Assembly (NCBI GenBank): GCA_024180945.1
Contig: JAKSGN010000006.1
Span: 124,001-188,000, forward strand
DNA length: 64,000 bases
Direction: 5' to 3'
Origin: Macrophomina tecta
Lineage: Eukaryota; Ascomycota; Dothideomycetes; Botryosphaeriales; Botryosphaeriaceae
Shown here: one piece after another, positions 48,132 to 59,273 of the stretch
How the letters are laid out: each line of letters opens with the position of its first letter
How positions within the stretch are numbered: the stretch's first letter is position 1
Made by a program: the position numbers and the translations under genes
The notes under the pieces: generated by a model
What the model was told of the DNA's origin: nothing
Databases searched by the model: none
The model's input: only the letters and a program-made list of their open reading frames with translations

Positions 48132-49057
48132 AAAACCTACTAAACTTCTCTCCTTTGCATTGCCTATAAACCTCAATTCCAGCTTTCTTGTCTTAGGTAG
48201 TAATAAACATGGCAATATTTATGTATAAATTGCGAAAAATTAGGTATTCGAGGCGTATGTTGGCGACAACATTGCTGGTGTTAAGTGACGTTTCGCACGT
48301 CTTCTAACTATGCATGAGGTCTTGGATGATGCCCTCAAGCACAACCTTGTCGTTACCCAGCGATTGAAATTTCCGCTGACGTCGATTTACAAACAAATAG
48401 CAACGCCTTCTCATCGCTAATAGTTATGCCGGCGTGCATGCACTTGGCAAGCACTTGTAAGCGGTTAACGAGGTCCTAAAGATCTTTACCGTTAAATACG
48501 TTAGGGTATAGAAGGTTGCAAAGTAACACCTGCTTCTAACCAGGCCCTCTACAACTTGCGGTCCGCAGCTTTCTTAAGCTTTGAAACGTACAGGCGCGTC
48601 GAATCAGAAACGGCCATAGCTACCGGGCGCGGGTTGCTTAGAAAAAGAGGGCCACTACAGTTACTATTGCACAGCTAATAATAGTGTAGTTGCAGATGTG
48701 CACAAGCGACGAGTATGGTAATCACATCGCTAGTGCCACGTTTAAGAGCCAGGCCGGGCTCATAATATAATGGAAGTGCGCAGGATGATTGGTAGAAGAC
48801 AGGAAGGCGGCGAGTATATATCCTACTCACTTCCAAGTCTGGCTCGTTTAGTGAGTCTAAGCCTAGCTGGGCAACTATCTAACGGTGAATCCACAGAAAG
48901 AAGGGCCACCGGACGTGCTCGTGCCCTCCTAAATCATGCCCTCTATTAATACAATTACAAGGATCTCTTTCACATTTGCAAGTTAAAAGGACATCATACC
49001 CGGCAAAGAGAAAGAACATCTCTACGGTACAAGAACGACGAATAACGGCTAAAGAAG
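48132..49057. other. AT-rich region without genes
   Basis: 0.9 kb, dense in TAA/TAG/TTA. No frame longer than a few dozen codons is seen. It is possibly an old, mutated repeat. Confidence 0.4.
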
Positions 49058-49560
49058 ATGATGCATATGTTTAGAGCTATTAAGGCGAGAAGTTGTCGAT
49101 TAATCTTTATTTCTTTACGAACTCCGAATCATAACGATATTCTTTCTACTCCGAACGAAGAAGACGAAGACCGTTATAATATCCCTTCTACTATACACTA
49201 CGAAGAAGAGAGCCAAATTTCAACAGGTAAGCTACCTTCCAGTACGAATGCTAGAATACTTTATTAATTGCCTAGTAGGAAAGCCACTGCAACGGAGCAC
49301 CGAAGGCGAGACTGAACGTGTTTCGACTGGGCCACAGAAAGTCCTTGATTATTGGTCTGGTCATGAGATTGATATAGACTTAACGGATTTGGGATATTTA
49401 ACCTGGTAGAAGAAATTTAGGGAAAAAGTGTTAGGACTGGAAGACAATATGAAGTCAGTGATGGCATAAGAGCGTCTTAATTGGTTGACACACGAGTCCT
49501 TGACGGACTTAGGAATCGACCGTGGGCCAGCTATCTATTGTAGGTTGGCAGCCAAGTGAA
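49058..49560 (+). pseudogene. Fragment of a decayed gene
   Basis: The open frame from 49058 reads to ESQIST. It could splice over GTAAGC...CCTAG at about 49229-49279 and continue as GKPLQRSTEGETERVSTGPQKVLDYWSGHEIDIDLTDLGYLTW. It then meets TAG, and after KKFREKVLGLEDNMKSVMA a TAA. The text between the stops is protein-like (LNWLTHESLTDLGIDRGPAIY). I do not recognise the family. Confidence 0.3.
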
Positions 49561-50163
49561 GTCACGTGATGTATCACATGATCCCCGGCGAGCCGCTGGT
49601 CTTCGCAGGCGCCTCGCAGTAGGCTCGCCAGGAGCCTTGTAAAAAGAATTGGAAAAATTAAAGTCTAACTTTATAAGGTAGTCGCTTATAAGCCCGTAAA
49701 TATTTGATCAACCCTAAGGGTAGTTTTAGAGGCGTGAGCTCTGACTACGGGAAGCGACCGCGCTCGCGGGCTACTCGGGGCCAATTTTACGCTTCACCTC
49801 TAACGGGAAGGTGTTCCTTTAGGTAGGGTGAGAGGGAGGAGGTTGTAAGCATCACGGGGTTCGCTACCACTGTCGGAATGTCTCTAAGAGTCGCTTAGAA
49901 GATAGCAGCCGTAACCAGGCAGGGAAGTTTAGCAGGTAGGGTAAGAATTAATTATAAGGTTGATTAAAAGGGTCTTAAGTTACTAGTAATGAGTGACCGT
50001 TCGTTGGCTAAGTCGAGGCGTAGTTTGGCTAGGGTGTGCCCCACCGCGTGTCTTTGCGAGCGAGGCTCGGGGCGCCTGTCACGCCACTTTTCCTCATCCG
50101 AATGAAAAACGAATATCTCCGGGTGTCCACCGAGCTTCAGACACCCGGAGATACCTTAGTTAG
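49561..50163. other. Non-coding stretch
   Basis: About 0.6 kb beginning with GTCACGTGAT. No protein-like frame and no repeat match were found within the window, except the inverted repeat at its right end. Confidence 0.4.
50114..50153. repeat. Perfect 14 bp inverted repeat (hairpin)
   Basis: TATCTCCGGGTGTC at 50114-50127 and its exact reverse complement at 50140-50153, separated by 12 bp. It lies just upstream of the next gene and could be a regulatory palindrome, a transcript hairpin or a mini-transposon remnant. Confidence 0.65.
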
Positions 50164-50193
50164 GAAATAAGCTCCGAGATACATGATGTAACC

Positions 50194-52102
50194 GTGCGAC
50201 TGCGTAATGCGACGGCCAAGAGAATCTTGCGCTGGGACTCTTCGGACGGTTTTTTCCAAGCGGCTCGGTCTGGCTTCTCGTTGGATGTCGCATTTACCCT
50301 GCAAATCGACGAAGCCGCGCGCTTGACGAATAGAAATAGTTCAGCGCTTACAAGGGTACGTACACAGCTATATCTCATCGAAGTAGCTTGCCGATTCTCA
50401 GTCACACAAGAAATGGACGGCCCTCCAAGTTACCTACAGTGCCACGTGCACCCGAGTATTGAAGACTGCCTCGAACATGCGCTCAGCAGAGAACCTGTCG
50501 TTGTGTTTCAGTCACAGGTACGGTGAATTGCTGCCAAATAAATCTTCCCGCTAATTTTCTATCGATAGCGCATGATAAGATGCCTCCAAAGATTCATAAC
50601 CCGTTGCACGTTACCGGAGAGAGAACTCTTGAGAATCGTTTCTCCCAAATCGCAGCTCCGACCATTAGCACCTAAACAAGCTCAACCCCACGCCGAAGCT
50701 TTCTCGGGACAACCTGGAGATCTACAGGGTACATCAGATGCGGAAACCTCCCGAAATGCCGCTTTAGGTTCTGCACAGCCTGCGCCACGATCACAAGCGC
50801 CCCAAAACCCTACGCCACAACCGCTATCATCACAAATACCTGGGCAACGACCACCAGCGTCCCAAAACCCTGTCGTACAACCCCCAGCATCTGTGCAGCG
50901 ACGTGGCAAGCCAAATGAGTCAAACCGGAAAAGAAAACGAGGACACCGTGCTTCCGCTACAACAATCGCCAGCAATGGTACTGAACAAAGTGAATCGAAC
51001 GGAGATTTGAGCGTAGAATCGACGGATACCGAGAACGAAAGTGTTTCCTCAAGACGACGGAGAAACCCATCGTCTTCTCTGGGCTCCCCCAGAGAAGGTT
51101 TAAAGAACATCGACTCTCACGAAGAAAACACCTACTTTCAGGGCTATGATATCCCGAGGATCAAGGAGGCATTAGACGCATTCTCACCAGGAAAGTCGTG
51201 CGAAGCCATCAAGCTACCATCTCCCGGAGATTTACGCAAAGTTACCCTGGCACCAGACATTCCACCGATCACGATGAAAAATCGCGTGGAAAGACATATC
51301 TATATCCTGAAATGCCTAAGGTCTAAGTCAGAAGAGACAAAGATGATCATGGCCATTTTCGATCGGATCTGGGTCCTTTTAGTCCAATTTGAAGTCAATA
51401 TGCTTGAGATTCATTTGAACTCCGAGCTAACGGTAGGGCATACACGCCGGACACATGCGAAAACGAGGTTTGCAGAACTATGGGGGCAGAGCATAATATG
51501 GCTCACACATGAACTTAAAAAGGCGAATAAATTTATGATCCTTCTCGAAGCTCAACCACGCTATATATCAGAGTTAAAGCATGACCGGGCAAGCAAGTAA
51601 GTTATTACCTATTCACCTCTAGATTTAGCTGACATGAAATAGGTGGTTTAGATTACGGAATGATGAAGCTCGAGCAATTATCCGGTATTTCCAGGAAACT
51701 AATGCTCAAAAAAGCCCGAACTATCAAGAACAAAATTTCTTAATATGCAAAAGAATAATAGAGTGTCTCTGTTTACTAGATTGGACGCTTCCTGAGATCG
51801 CTAAGAGTAGGACTAGACTCCTCGCAGTTTTAGACAAGTACGTGGACCTAGATGCTTTGTCCAGAGGCGAGATCCGGGAGAAAGAAGCTAGAAGTTGGGC
51901 CTTTGATGACGGTGGATGGAGTGCGATAGCTTCTGGGTTTGATTTCGGCGACCTCGAAGGTTCTTTTACCTTTAACCCCGACGATCTACAAGACCTTTTC
52001 GATCCAGCGGATGGAGCCCTTTTCGGCGGGGATAGTCAGTTTATCTTCGACCCTAATGCGTTAACAGACATTTTCAATCCAGCGGAGGGAAATCTTTTGT
52101 AA
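50194..52102 (+). CDS. Hypothetical fungal protein with acidic C-terminal repeats, about 603 aa (5' end uncertain)
   Basis: Three exons, 50194-50517, 50569-51596 and 51643-52102, give 1812 nt in one frame. Introns are canonical, and both acceptors end in TAG. The first exon is open from about 50164 but has no ATG before 50413, so translation starts either there (MDGPPSYLQCH) or in an unseen upstream exon. The middle is a Pro/Gln/Ser-rich disordered stretch with QNP-type repeats and a basic KRKRGHR cluster (nuclear-signal-like). A helical region follows (VERHIYILKCLRS to KANKFMILLEAQ). The C-terminus has two tandem copies of an acidic aromatic unit: FTFNPDDLQDLFDPADG and FIFDPNALTDIFNPAEG. That composition resembles transcription activation domains, but no DNA-binding fold is seen. 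I do not recognise the family. Confidence 0.65.
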
Positions 52103-52167
52103 AGCCATGACCTCAATTTTAAGCCAAGTAGCTATGTTGAAATAGCAATAAAATCTATTGATCCGTC

Positions 52168-52674
52168 TCATTCCTTAGGAGATCCCAACCATAGCAGGAC
52201 TACCTCCGGTTGTATATGAGCGGACGAGTCCTTCAGCCAATACATATTTCCAACGATAAGTTCTTTGCACGATAGCTTTTTGCTTGATGGATCTTCTGCT
52301 GATAGCACGGGTTTCGTACCCTCCGATATATAGAGTGGTATAATGACGTTAAGACCACTCGGGGTGACATTGTGAGGTCGCTTAAACCGATATATGTGAC
52401 CGCGCAAGCGGCGTTGAAACTTGGAGACAAATCAGCTTTGGCTAAAATCAAGGGGTGCGACGTATAGAATGAATACAACCTTGCATGTCTGGATCAAGGA
52501 CTTTATTACTGGTATAAGGTTTTTCAATTTCTCCTCGTTGAGCGTGTCCATCGTTGTGCCAGCGGTCCACCCCTTTTCGTCCATCGACTCGATAGCATCA
52601 CATAGGTCCTTAAGACAGCCTTGGGCTTCGACCCTTATCTCGACGTGGTCCAGATGTTGCCTTTGTTCCTCCAT
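52168..52674 (-). CDS. Small hypothetical protein, 148 aa, intact copy of a duplicated gene
   Basis: Two exons on the minus strand, 52674-52480 and 52419-52168, total 447 nt. The 60 bp intron has a GTTGTA donor, GCTGAT branch site and AAG acceptor, and it removes an in-frame TGA. The N-terminal half is Glu/Lys/Leu-rich and probably helical (LCDAIESMDEKGW, then LNEEKLKNLIPVIKSLI). The C-terminal half has no recognisable motif. A shortened, damaged homologue lies on the minus strand at about 56670-56900, in the same position relative to the other copy of the neighbouring divergent gene. It diverges from the pseudogene at 53013 with about 340 bp between start codons. Function unknown. Confidence 0.6.
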
Positions 52675-53012
52675 CGTGTGGTATTGTCCGAGAGTTTTGT
52701 GATGAACGTTGCAGTTTCGTAGAGGCGGGGCTGCGTCTACGTATAAGCGTGAGGCGGATTATTTATTATTCCCTACGGTCCGAGCGCGCCAGCCTCACAT
52801 GCCCCACTTGCCTTTGTTCACTAAGCGAAACGCAGATAACTAGTAGATATTTGCTCGTCATCACCTGCTTGAACGGCTACTCATAGCCAACCAAATAGGA
52901 GTGTCACTAAAGACCTTGCCGTTGACAATTCTATATATCCTGCAGTGCTTGCATATTTAAGATGAATAGAGGGAGCACCTAAGAATTAGCTCCAGCTCAT
53001 AACCGCCGCAAC
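52675..53012. promoter_or_regulatory. Divergent promoter of the first duplicated gene pair
   Basis: 338 bp between divergent start codons, with CTATATATCC at about 52932 as a TATA candidate for the rightward gene. The second gene pair has a gap of similar size. Confidence 0.4.
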
Positions 53013-53793
53013 ATGCAGTTCCGTCAACTTTTCAGACGACTTAACAGGAAGATAAATAAAGCCGCAGAGGGAAGTTTCCCTCATACTAGAGAGAGTCATC
53101 TCGATCCTCCCATGGAAGTCCGCTTGAAACTACGTCAATTTTCAAGAATAACTTAGAATATATAGAGGAGATCGAACCCAAGAAGATCATTAACGCATCT
53201 GCCAATTTCTTTATCGAGGAGCGCTGGATAATCAACAAAATGGTCAGGCATGACGAGCGAAGATTCTGGGACTTTGTAAGAGCCGATAAATTAACGGCTA
53301 ATAATTATGCTAAATCATTATTACAGGATGACCTCTTACGTACTCTATCATTGAGTACCACCCAAGAAGCCCAAAGGGCAATCGATGCGGATATCGAAAA
53401 GGACAAGGCTTCTTTAGCCCCATACGATAATGCCCAAATCATCGCATGCCGTACAATAGCCTTGCAGGGCGGTTTAAAATGGGACCACGTTAAGGTGACT
53501 TTTACGAAGCCCCTAGACCCTGCGTCGCTAAAATCTGCTAGGAAGATGCGAGAAAGGCACTTTCTCACCTACAAGCGCACAGCCGTGAAAGCTTTGAGGC
53601 AATTTCTGAGGATCGTATGCAACAGTAGGAGAGAGAAATGCTCTGGCCCATGTGCAGCGAAGAGACCAAGTCGGTCCTTAGATGGACTTGGGGGCGTATT
53701 CCAGGTGGAGGGTTCCAAAATTACGGATGGAGGGGCGTGCTGCGTTTCGTGGCAACCTTTCCTGACGAACAGATCTCTCTTCCTAAGCCTTAG
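53013..53793 (+). pseudogene. Broken paralogue of the gene at 57228
   Basis: Starts ATG at 53013 (MQFRQLFRRLNRK). A missing nucleotide near 53150 shifts the frame from RLKLRQF to NNLEYIEEIEPKK. Two introns lie at the same places as in the 57228 gene: 53276-53326 after FWDF and 53495-53541 after DHVK. The third exon reads EDARKALSHLQAH...DRMQQ, meets TAG at 53626-53628 where the paralogue has no stop, and continues as TWGRIPGGGFQNYGWRGVLR to a TAG at 53791. Shared intron positions and the GxFQNYGWRGVLR match establish the relationship. The family function is unknown. Confidence 0.75.
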
Positions 53794-54012
53794 CGCGTAC
53801 CAAAGATATCAGTACAGCTTGTAGATCCGACATCTTCGCTCTACCCACAATAGTTAGCACGGGATTAGTACAGCAGGAGAGGAGGCTGCAAACCGAAGGT
53901 GCCCCATTAGGTCGAGTAACAATAGCCGGTTGGAAAAGGGCCAGGCTTGTCGGGTGTTTCGTAAGACTTGGGTGTACATATGGTGTAAGGCTTATTTGCG
54001 CTAGGATGACCT

Positions 54013-54516
54013 TCAGCTATTTAAGCTCCGCCGGCGCAGCCGCCTCATCCGACGTGTTCGTAGGAGTTGATGAGTAGCGAAGAGTTGGGCGGTCTTGCCT
54101 GACGCGTCAAGCTCGAAATAGAGCGTATCTACGCTCCGACGCGACCGGGTAATCATGGCGTGGTGAGGTGTGGAGGTAATCCCGTGTCGCTTGATGGCCG
54201 AGGGACGGGGAGACGTGGGCGCAGCAGAGGGCGCAGAGGTAAAACCGGACGAGTGGTTGGAGGTCGGTGTAGCTAAGAGGGATGGTGCGGAAAACGATAA
54301 GGTCGACGAGGACAGGGCCGTCGACCGCGGTGTCGGTGTCATGGGGATCAAGCCGTCAGAGCGAAGGCGCGGGGCCGACTTGCCGGCTTGGAAGAGCTGG
54401 AGGTGGACGTTGACAGTTTCGAGAAACTGACGGTGAAGCTCGACGTGCCCCTTGAGAACTGCTGGATCAGCGGGCATCGACGGCTCGCGCGTGCGAGGTA
54501 GTGATGGCGATGCCAT
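54013..54516 (-). CDS. Hypothetical protein, 167 aa, Ser/Thr/Pro-rich
   Basis: Single open frame from ATG at 54516. The N-terminal segment LKGHVELHRQFLETVNVHLQLFQ is probably helical. It is followed by a Ser/Thr/Pro-rich disordered stretch and an Arg-rich C-terminus (RTRRMRRLRRRS). No family is recognised. The region is GC-rich, so a chance frame is possible. The amphipathic N-terminal helix favours a real gene. Confidence 0.4.
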   Translation of the reverse strand: MASPSLPRTREPSMPADPAVLKGHVELHRQFLETVNVHLQLFQAGKSAPRLRSDGLIPMTPTPRSTALSSSTLSFSAPSLLATPTSNHSSGFTSAPSAAPTSPRPSAIKRHGITSTPHHAMITRSRRSVDTLYFELDASGKTAQLFATHQLLRTRRMRRLRRRSLNS

Positions 54517-54974
54517 GGGTAGCGTGCAGGCAAAGATGGGAGAGGCAGGAGCATGTAATTGAGGTTGTGCTGTGACGGTAGTGCGTCACGGCTAAGTTGC
54601 CGCTGCACACGTGCATTCTAAGAACGCGTCGCGTGCCGGCAACAATAAACGGGATCAGACCTAGACGTATCGCGTTGGATTGGCGGGCTACGCACGCGCC
54701 GCCCGTGCGTCCCTGCACCTCTACAGCCCCTCTTGCACCGGATCACTCGTGCAAAGATTGTCTGATAGGTTAGAACCGCAGTTTCCTATAGAAAAGCAGC
54801 TCCGCTCTAGCTGCCTTTGTGCTAGACTTAACAGCGTCCAGCCGCATCCCGTTCGTGCGACTAGGTCACTGCAAATGATATATAGAATAAGAGCAAGTTG
54901 CTTCCCAGCAACACATCCATCCATCCATCCATCCATCCATCCAACGGCCAACGGCCATTCAACAGCAGTCAACC
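54517..54974 (+). promoter_or_regulatory. Promoter of the FHA-kinase gene with TATA box and CATC microsatellite
   Basis: 458 bp. TATATA at about 54879 lies about 95 bp before the kinase ATG. A (CATC)n tract occupies 54914-54947 in the presumed 5' UTR, followed by CAACGGC repeats. Confidence 0.5.
54914..54947 (+). repeat. (CATC)n microsatellite, about 8 units
   Basis: Perfect tetranucleotide run directly upstream of the kinase gene. It is likely length-polymorphic. Confidence 0.85.
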
Positions 54975-56587
54975 ATGGCGAGTCAGGCTTCCGATGCAAC
55001 CGTTCCAGATCCCCCGGTATGGGGCTTCAATCCCACAGGCAACCAAGGCGACTTTGCCCGTCTCGTCCCTAAAAGCCCGCTAGCGCGCCGCGCCTTTGCC
55101 GATATCGTCCAGCGTATGCAAGAGGATCCACGTTGGAACGAGCATGCGCGTCGATTTATTCACTTTGCGGAGTACACTAGTTCTAACAGCGACTCAGATG
55201 TTACAACTGTCGTTGACGATGGCACTCCGCCCCGCGATGTACGGTGGTATGGGTACTATCGCTTGAATTGGAACATCCCGCCAGCTCGCCCTCAGCTTGG
55301 TTGGATTCTGGGAAGCTCCCGAGCAGACCAGCCCGACGCTGTCGATTTTCTGCTTACTCCTCATCCCGGACAGTTCTGGGTTGCAGGCCGCCACTGTCGC
55401 CTCACCCATAACCTCCAGAGCGGCGCCCTACTCGTTGCGGCCGATAATCACCGCGTTACTATTGACGGGACAACAACGCTGCGTCACAATTCGCGTGTTG
55501 CCTACCGCGACACAGGCATTCTCATTCGCGACCTCGCCTACACACTCGAATTTACCGACCTCGACCCTTCCATTTCTCGCACTCAGCTTGAAAAATGTCT
55601 AGACATCCACCGTGCGGATACCCATCACCCTTCTGCGTCTACTCTTACCCCTACACCGCGTGGAGCGATATTGGTATGCGGCAATTATGTGGTGCACGCT
55701 CCTGTGGCTGGTGGTACATTTGGTGCCGTTTCCTACGGCACGCACGTCGGTACTGGTGCCTCCGTCGCCGTCAAAAGAGTCAGAGCCTCGAAGAGCGTAG
55801 AATACGAGATCTCGCTCCTGCGCTCGCTAGACCATGTGAGTCGCTCCCCAAGAAAGTTACCGCGCACGCTTAATTGAACTAACTCTTACTATAGGAAAAC
55901 ATCTGCCGGATCGAAGAAGTTATGAACGCTTCCGGAAATATCGTGGCCAATCCGGTAGAAGAGCGTCTTATCGTCCTGTCTCCTCTCGCAACGTGTACTC
56001 TTGCTGAATACATATCGATCCCTGTTGAGTCGTCCCAACTACTAGCCGTTATGACCCAATTTGTGTCGGCGGTCGAGTACATCCATCACAAGGGTATTAT
56101 GCATAGGGACATCAAACCCCAAAACGTCGGTCTAATAGTGCACTCTAACAACCTTCGGATTACTATCCTCGACTTTGGCGATGCAACAAAGAGCTCTGAA
56201 AGCTCCAACCACATGAAGGGGACAATCCCCTACTTAGCTCCGGAGGTTATCGCGCTTAAGGAAGGTAATTCATCAGCCCCGTACAACAACTCCGTCGACG
56301 TGTGGGGTATGGGACTCTGCATATTCGCACTTGCTAGCCAGACCCGAGTGTCCTGGAGCCGTGTATCGAAGAAACGATATAACACTATGATAAAGAAGCT
56401 AGATGGGCTGGAAACGAAATCCAACTACCTGGAACAAAAGTGCCTTGGTCTTATTAGAGAGATGCTCATATGGGACCCTGCCTATCGACCGAGCGCTGCT
56501 CAACTCACAATTGCAATCCCTACTATTTCTCGAATATCACACAACGTGGACGGAGCCATGCCCCCATCAAAGAAAGCTCGAGAATGA
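54975..56587 (+). CDS. FHA-domain serine/threonine protein kinase, 517 aa
   Basis: Exons 54975-55835 and 55895-56587 (intron with CTAAC branch site and TAG acceptor) total 1554 nt in frame. Residues 90-190 look like a forkhead-associated phosphothreonine-binding fold (LGWILGSSR, later GRHCRLTHNLQSGALLV). The kinase domain follows from about 230. It has the glycine loop GGTFGAVSYG, catalytic Lys in VAVKRV, HRDIKPQN with the catalytic Asp, DFGDA for metal binding, and GTIPYLAPEV at the end of the activation segment, so all key residues are present. The arrangement resembles fungal Chk2/Dun1-like or FHA-kinase accessory genes. The substrate is unknown. The gene sits between the two copies of a duplicated gene pair, so it may have been carried in the same rearrangement. 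The C-terminus ends in a basic SKKARE tail. Confidence 0.82.
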
Positions 56588-56669
56588 AGGCTAAGGCTGG
56601 TGGACGTGGAGTCGGAGTAAGTTGCCGGCGGGAGTGCAATGAAAACGAAAAAACAAACATGTATAATTA

Positions 56670-56900
56670 TTTAAAAAATTTTCCGCTTTCTAAACTAATC
56701 GGCTTGCGCTTCGAGGGCACAGTCGGCAGTCGCTTTCGCGGTGAATAGTGAACCGTGTAAAATTCAACTAGCGACTCTATCATTGGCAGGAGCTTTTCTA
56801 GTTCTTCCTCTTTGAGCTTGTCTACGGTACTATCGATCCATCTACCCTCGTCAATCGATGCCGTCGCATGGCAGACGTTATGGAGGTAAGGTTGAGAGCC
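56670..56900 (-). pseudogene. Degenerate copy of the 148-aa gene at 52168-52674
   Basis: On the minus strand the frame QGSQPYLHNVCHATASIDEGRW, then VDKLKEEELEKLLPMIESLVEF, aligns with the first exon of the 52674 gene (LKDLCDAIESMDEKGW, LNEEKLKNLIPVIKSLI). Just upstream a TGA interrupts the frame, no start codon is evident, and the C-terminal half is replaced by an unrelated short tail ending SGKFFK. Confidence 0.55.
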
Positions 56901-57227
56901 TTGTGGGATCTCTCATGATGCCGTAGTGCTGTGAGTCGGTGGTGTAAGTTTGGTTGCAAGTTTGGGCTCTCCCCCTAATCCTAGAAATATGTATGGCGGA
57001 ATATTATCCCTCTTAGACTCATCAGCTCGCCGCTCGCCGCTTCTTTAGCGCCACAGCTCCTTGTCGCGTGCCTTTCGCACACGAGCAAGCCATTGGTTTG
57101 AGGCACTGTACACTCTTAAAGCACTGCTGTTGGTTAAAATGCTGTGCTATATTGCTGCATATTTAAATATCGGGAGAATCTTTCTAATGTTTATTTGCTT
57201 TGTACAAGCCAGTTTGTCTGAATAAAA
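56901..57227. promoter_or_regulatory. Divergent promoter region of the second duplicated pair
   Basis: About 330 bp, matching the spacing in the first copy, ending in an AT-rich leader before the ATG at 57228. No other feature is seen. Confidence 0.35.
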
Positions 57228-57986
57228 ATGGCAATTCGGAAGACCTGGTCCCTTGGGTTCGGCAGAGCCAAGTCGCACCTCCGCCAGGAGATTCCTCCAC
57301 ATGATTCTGAAAGGAAAGCCCTTGACAGCTTCATCGATTGTTTTGAAGATATCCATCCTGGAGAGATTATCTCAAATCCAAAAGTCCTGCCATTTGAGCT
57401 ATGGGCGGTGAAAACCAGCGGCGAGCCTGAGGAGTGGAGGCGTTGGGATTTTGTAAGCCAGTCCAATCTTTTGTCCATTAATACTGACGATCTTGCTCAG
57501 GACGAGCTCCTGTTGAATCTTGGTCTTCCTAAACGCGGGCTGATTCAGGAAGTGCTAGACTACGGTACACTTCCTAGTAGTATGGACGACAAAGCTAGGT
57601 TGAAGATCGCTGCTTGGCGTCGGGTGGTATACGACGGGCTCGACCACTGGAACCATCTCAAGGTATTTCCATACGCCATTCACGTGTAAAGTCACATTTT
57701 ATAACGTTTCCAGGAGGATGCTAAAAAGGCTTTATCCGAGAATCTTGGGGTACATGGACCTAAAGATTTCGCAGCGCTTCCGGAGAAGCGCCTGCAGAAC
57801 CACGAACGCGACGAACTCTGGGACTTGTGCAGCGCTTCATCAAAAGAAGTTCTGAGAGAGACATGGGGTCGTCTTCCCAATGGGAGATTCCAGAACTATG
57901 GTTGGAGGGGTGTGCTTCGAGCTGTTGCAACGTTGGACGCTAAAGTTTTAGACTTGGGAAAGGCAGGGGATGTTCAATGGAAATGA
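57228..57986 (+). CDS. Hypothetical protein, 219 aa, intact member of a duplicated family
   Basis: Three exons, 57228-57452, 57501-57662 and 57714-57986, total 660 nt in frame. Both introns are phase 0 with clean donors (GTAAGC, GTATTT) and CAG acceptors, and both are conserved in the broken paralogue at 53013. The protein is basic at the N-terminus (RKTWSLGFGRAKSHLRQE) and soluble, with no membrane segment. Conserved points between the two copies include WDF before intron 1, an LK before intron 2, EDAxKALS after it, and TWGRxPxGxFQNYGWRGVLR near the C-terminus. No known domain is recognised. Strong retention of exon structure against a decayed sister copy argues that this copy is expressed. 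Confidence 0.7.
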
Positions 57987-58097
57987 CAGGTACTTCGTAT
58001 GGGCGCACAGGGCATTGGATTGGTTGCACACCAAATGGTAGGATCGCTCATATATAGATAAATACAAGCTAGAGGTAGCTACACCACTGAGTTTACC

Positions 58098-59273
58098 ATG
58101 ATCACCACTTCGTCACCATCAGAAAATCCGGAGGTTATTCGTGCAGCTTCTATTCTTCTCACCCTCAGGGCAGACAATCGATCACCTGTTCGAGTCCCTT
58201 TACTGTCTTCAATTGACAAAGAGACCTCAGAAAGCATGCGAAAGAAAAGCCCTTGTGGGAAATGCAAGCAGAGAAAGCGACGATGCACACACAAGTCGGA
58301 CTTCCCCAAGGGAGAAGCAAAATCAGGAGAAACGGCAGTCATCCAGGACATCCACCCCCACCCCAACACCGAGACAGAACGCGGCAGCAGCTCGGGGATA
58401 AGACACGAAGAGAAACCCTTGGATCCGGAAATTTTTGGGAAAATCTTGCAAAATTCCTTCGTCGATACTATTCCCAACTTTCAGTATGGTCAGCATGGAC
58501 AGCAGTCTGATACAGAAAGCTTCCCCAAGGACGAACTTTGTCCAAAATGCGAGTCCGGAACTAGTTGCTTGCGCACCGATTGTGCTTTTGTCTACGCCTC
58601 CGCTAGCAAGCTCTTCCAAAGGTATGTACAAGATAATTGTGAAGAAAGAACGACACTAATAGTTCGAGCCCCAAAAACTTCAATCCGCATAATGCTGTTC
58701 ATGTTGAGATCATGCGGATCTATACACGTCTTTCCCAGGAATACATGTTTCGGGTGAAAGTTCCAGGAGACACCAGCGCATGGTGGAGCCTTAACACCGT
58801 AAGTTAGTCTAGTCAGATGGGCTTCCGGACACTGATTTGATCAGCATGCATTTTTTAATGCCATTGGGATTTATGAGCCTGGCGACAGCGAGTATGAGGC
58901 ACTATCAAAGGCAGCGAAAGATCCTAGCATCAAGGGCCTCAGGTTAATCAAAGACCAACTGGATATGGAAGTCCTTAGAAAATACTGGCTCGAGGTACGC
59001 GTTGCTAAGGATGACCATTGCATTTTGAATCTAACCGTCATTCAGGTCGATGTCCTCAACGCTTATCGCCAAGTGCAAACCGCCAGAGGATCTTGGCCTC
59101 TCCGAGAAGGCTGTCCGATGCTTGAGTACTTCTTTTTCCAGTGCTGCCACGAGACATCATCTGAATTGTGTTACCCCGAGAACTTTTGGCGTCCCGATAA
59201 TGGCTGGAGCTTTAATTTGATCATCAGAAAAACGCTAATGTGTATCATTGAGTCGATTTCGAGCGATGCATAG
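58098..59273 (+). CDS. Hypothetical protein with a CxxCxxRKxxC motif, 345 aa
   Basis: Four exons, 58098-58621, 58663-58798, 58845-58994 and 59046-59273, total 1038 nt in one frame. The first exon holds CGKCKQRKRRCTHK at about residues 53-66, like the first half of a fungal Zn2Cys6 zinc cluster. The usual second Cys triplet is not evident, although a CPKCESGTSCLRTDC cluster occurs at about 148-162. The C-terminal half is hydrophobic/aromatic (YMFRVKVPGDTSAWWSLN, LEYFFFQCCHE) and ends in SSDA. It could be an atypical DNA-binding or metal-binding protein, but no family is established. Splice choices are supported by frame continuity and a CTAAT-like (intron 1) and CTGAT (intron 2) branch site. 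Confidence 0.6.
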
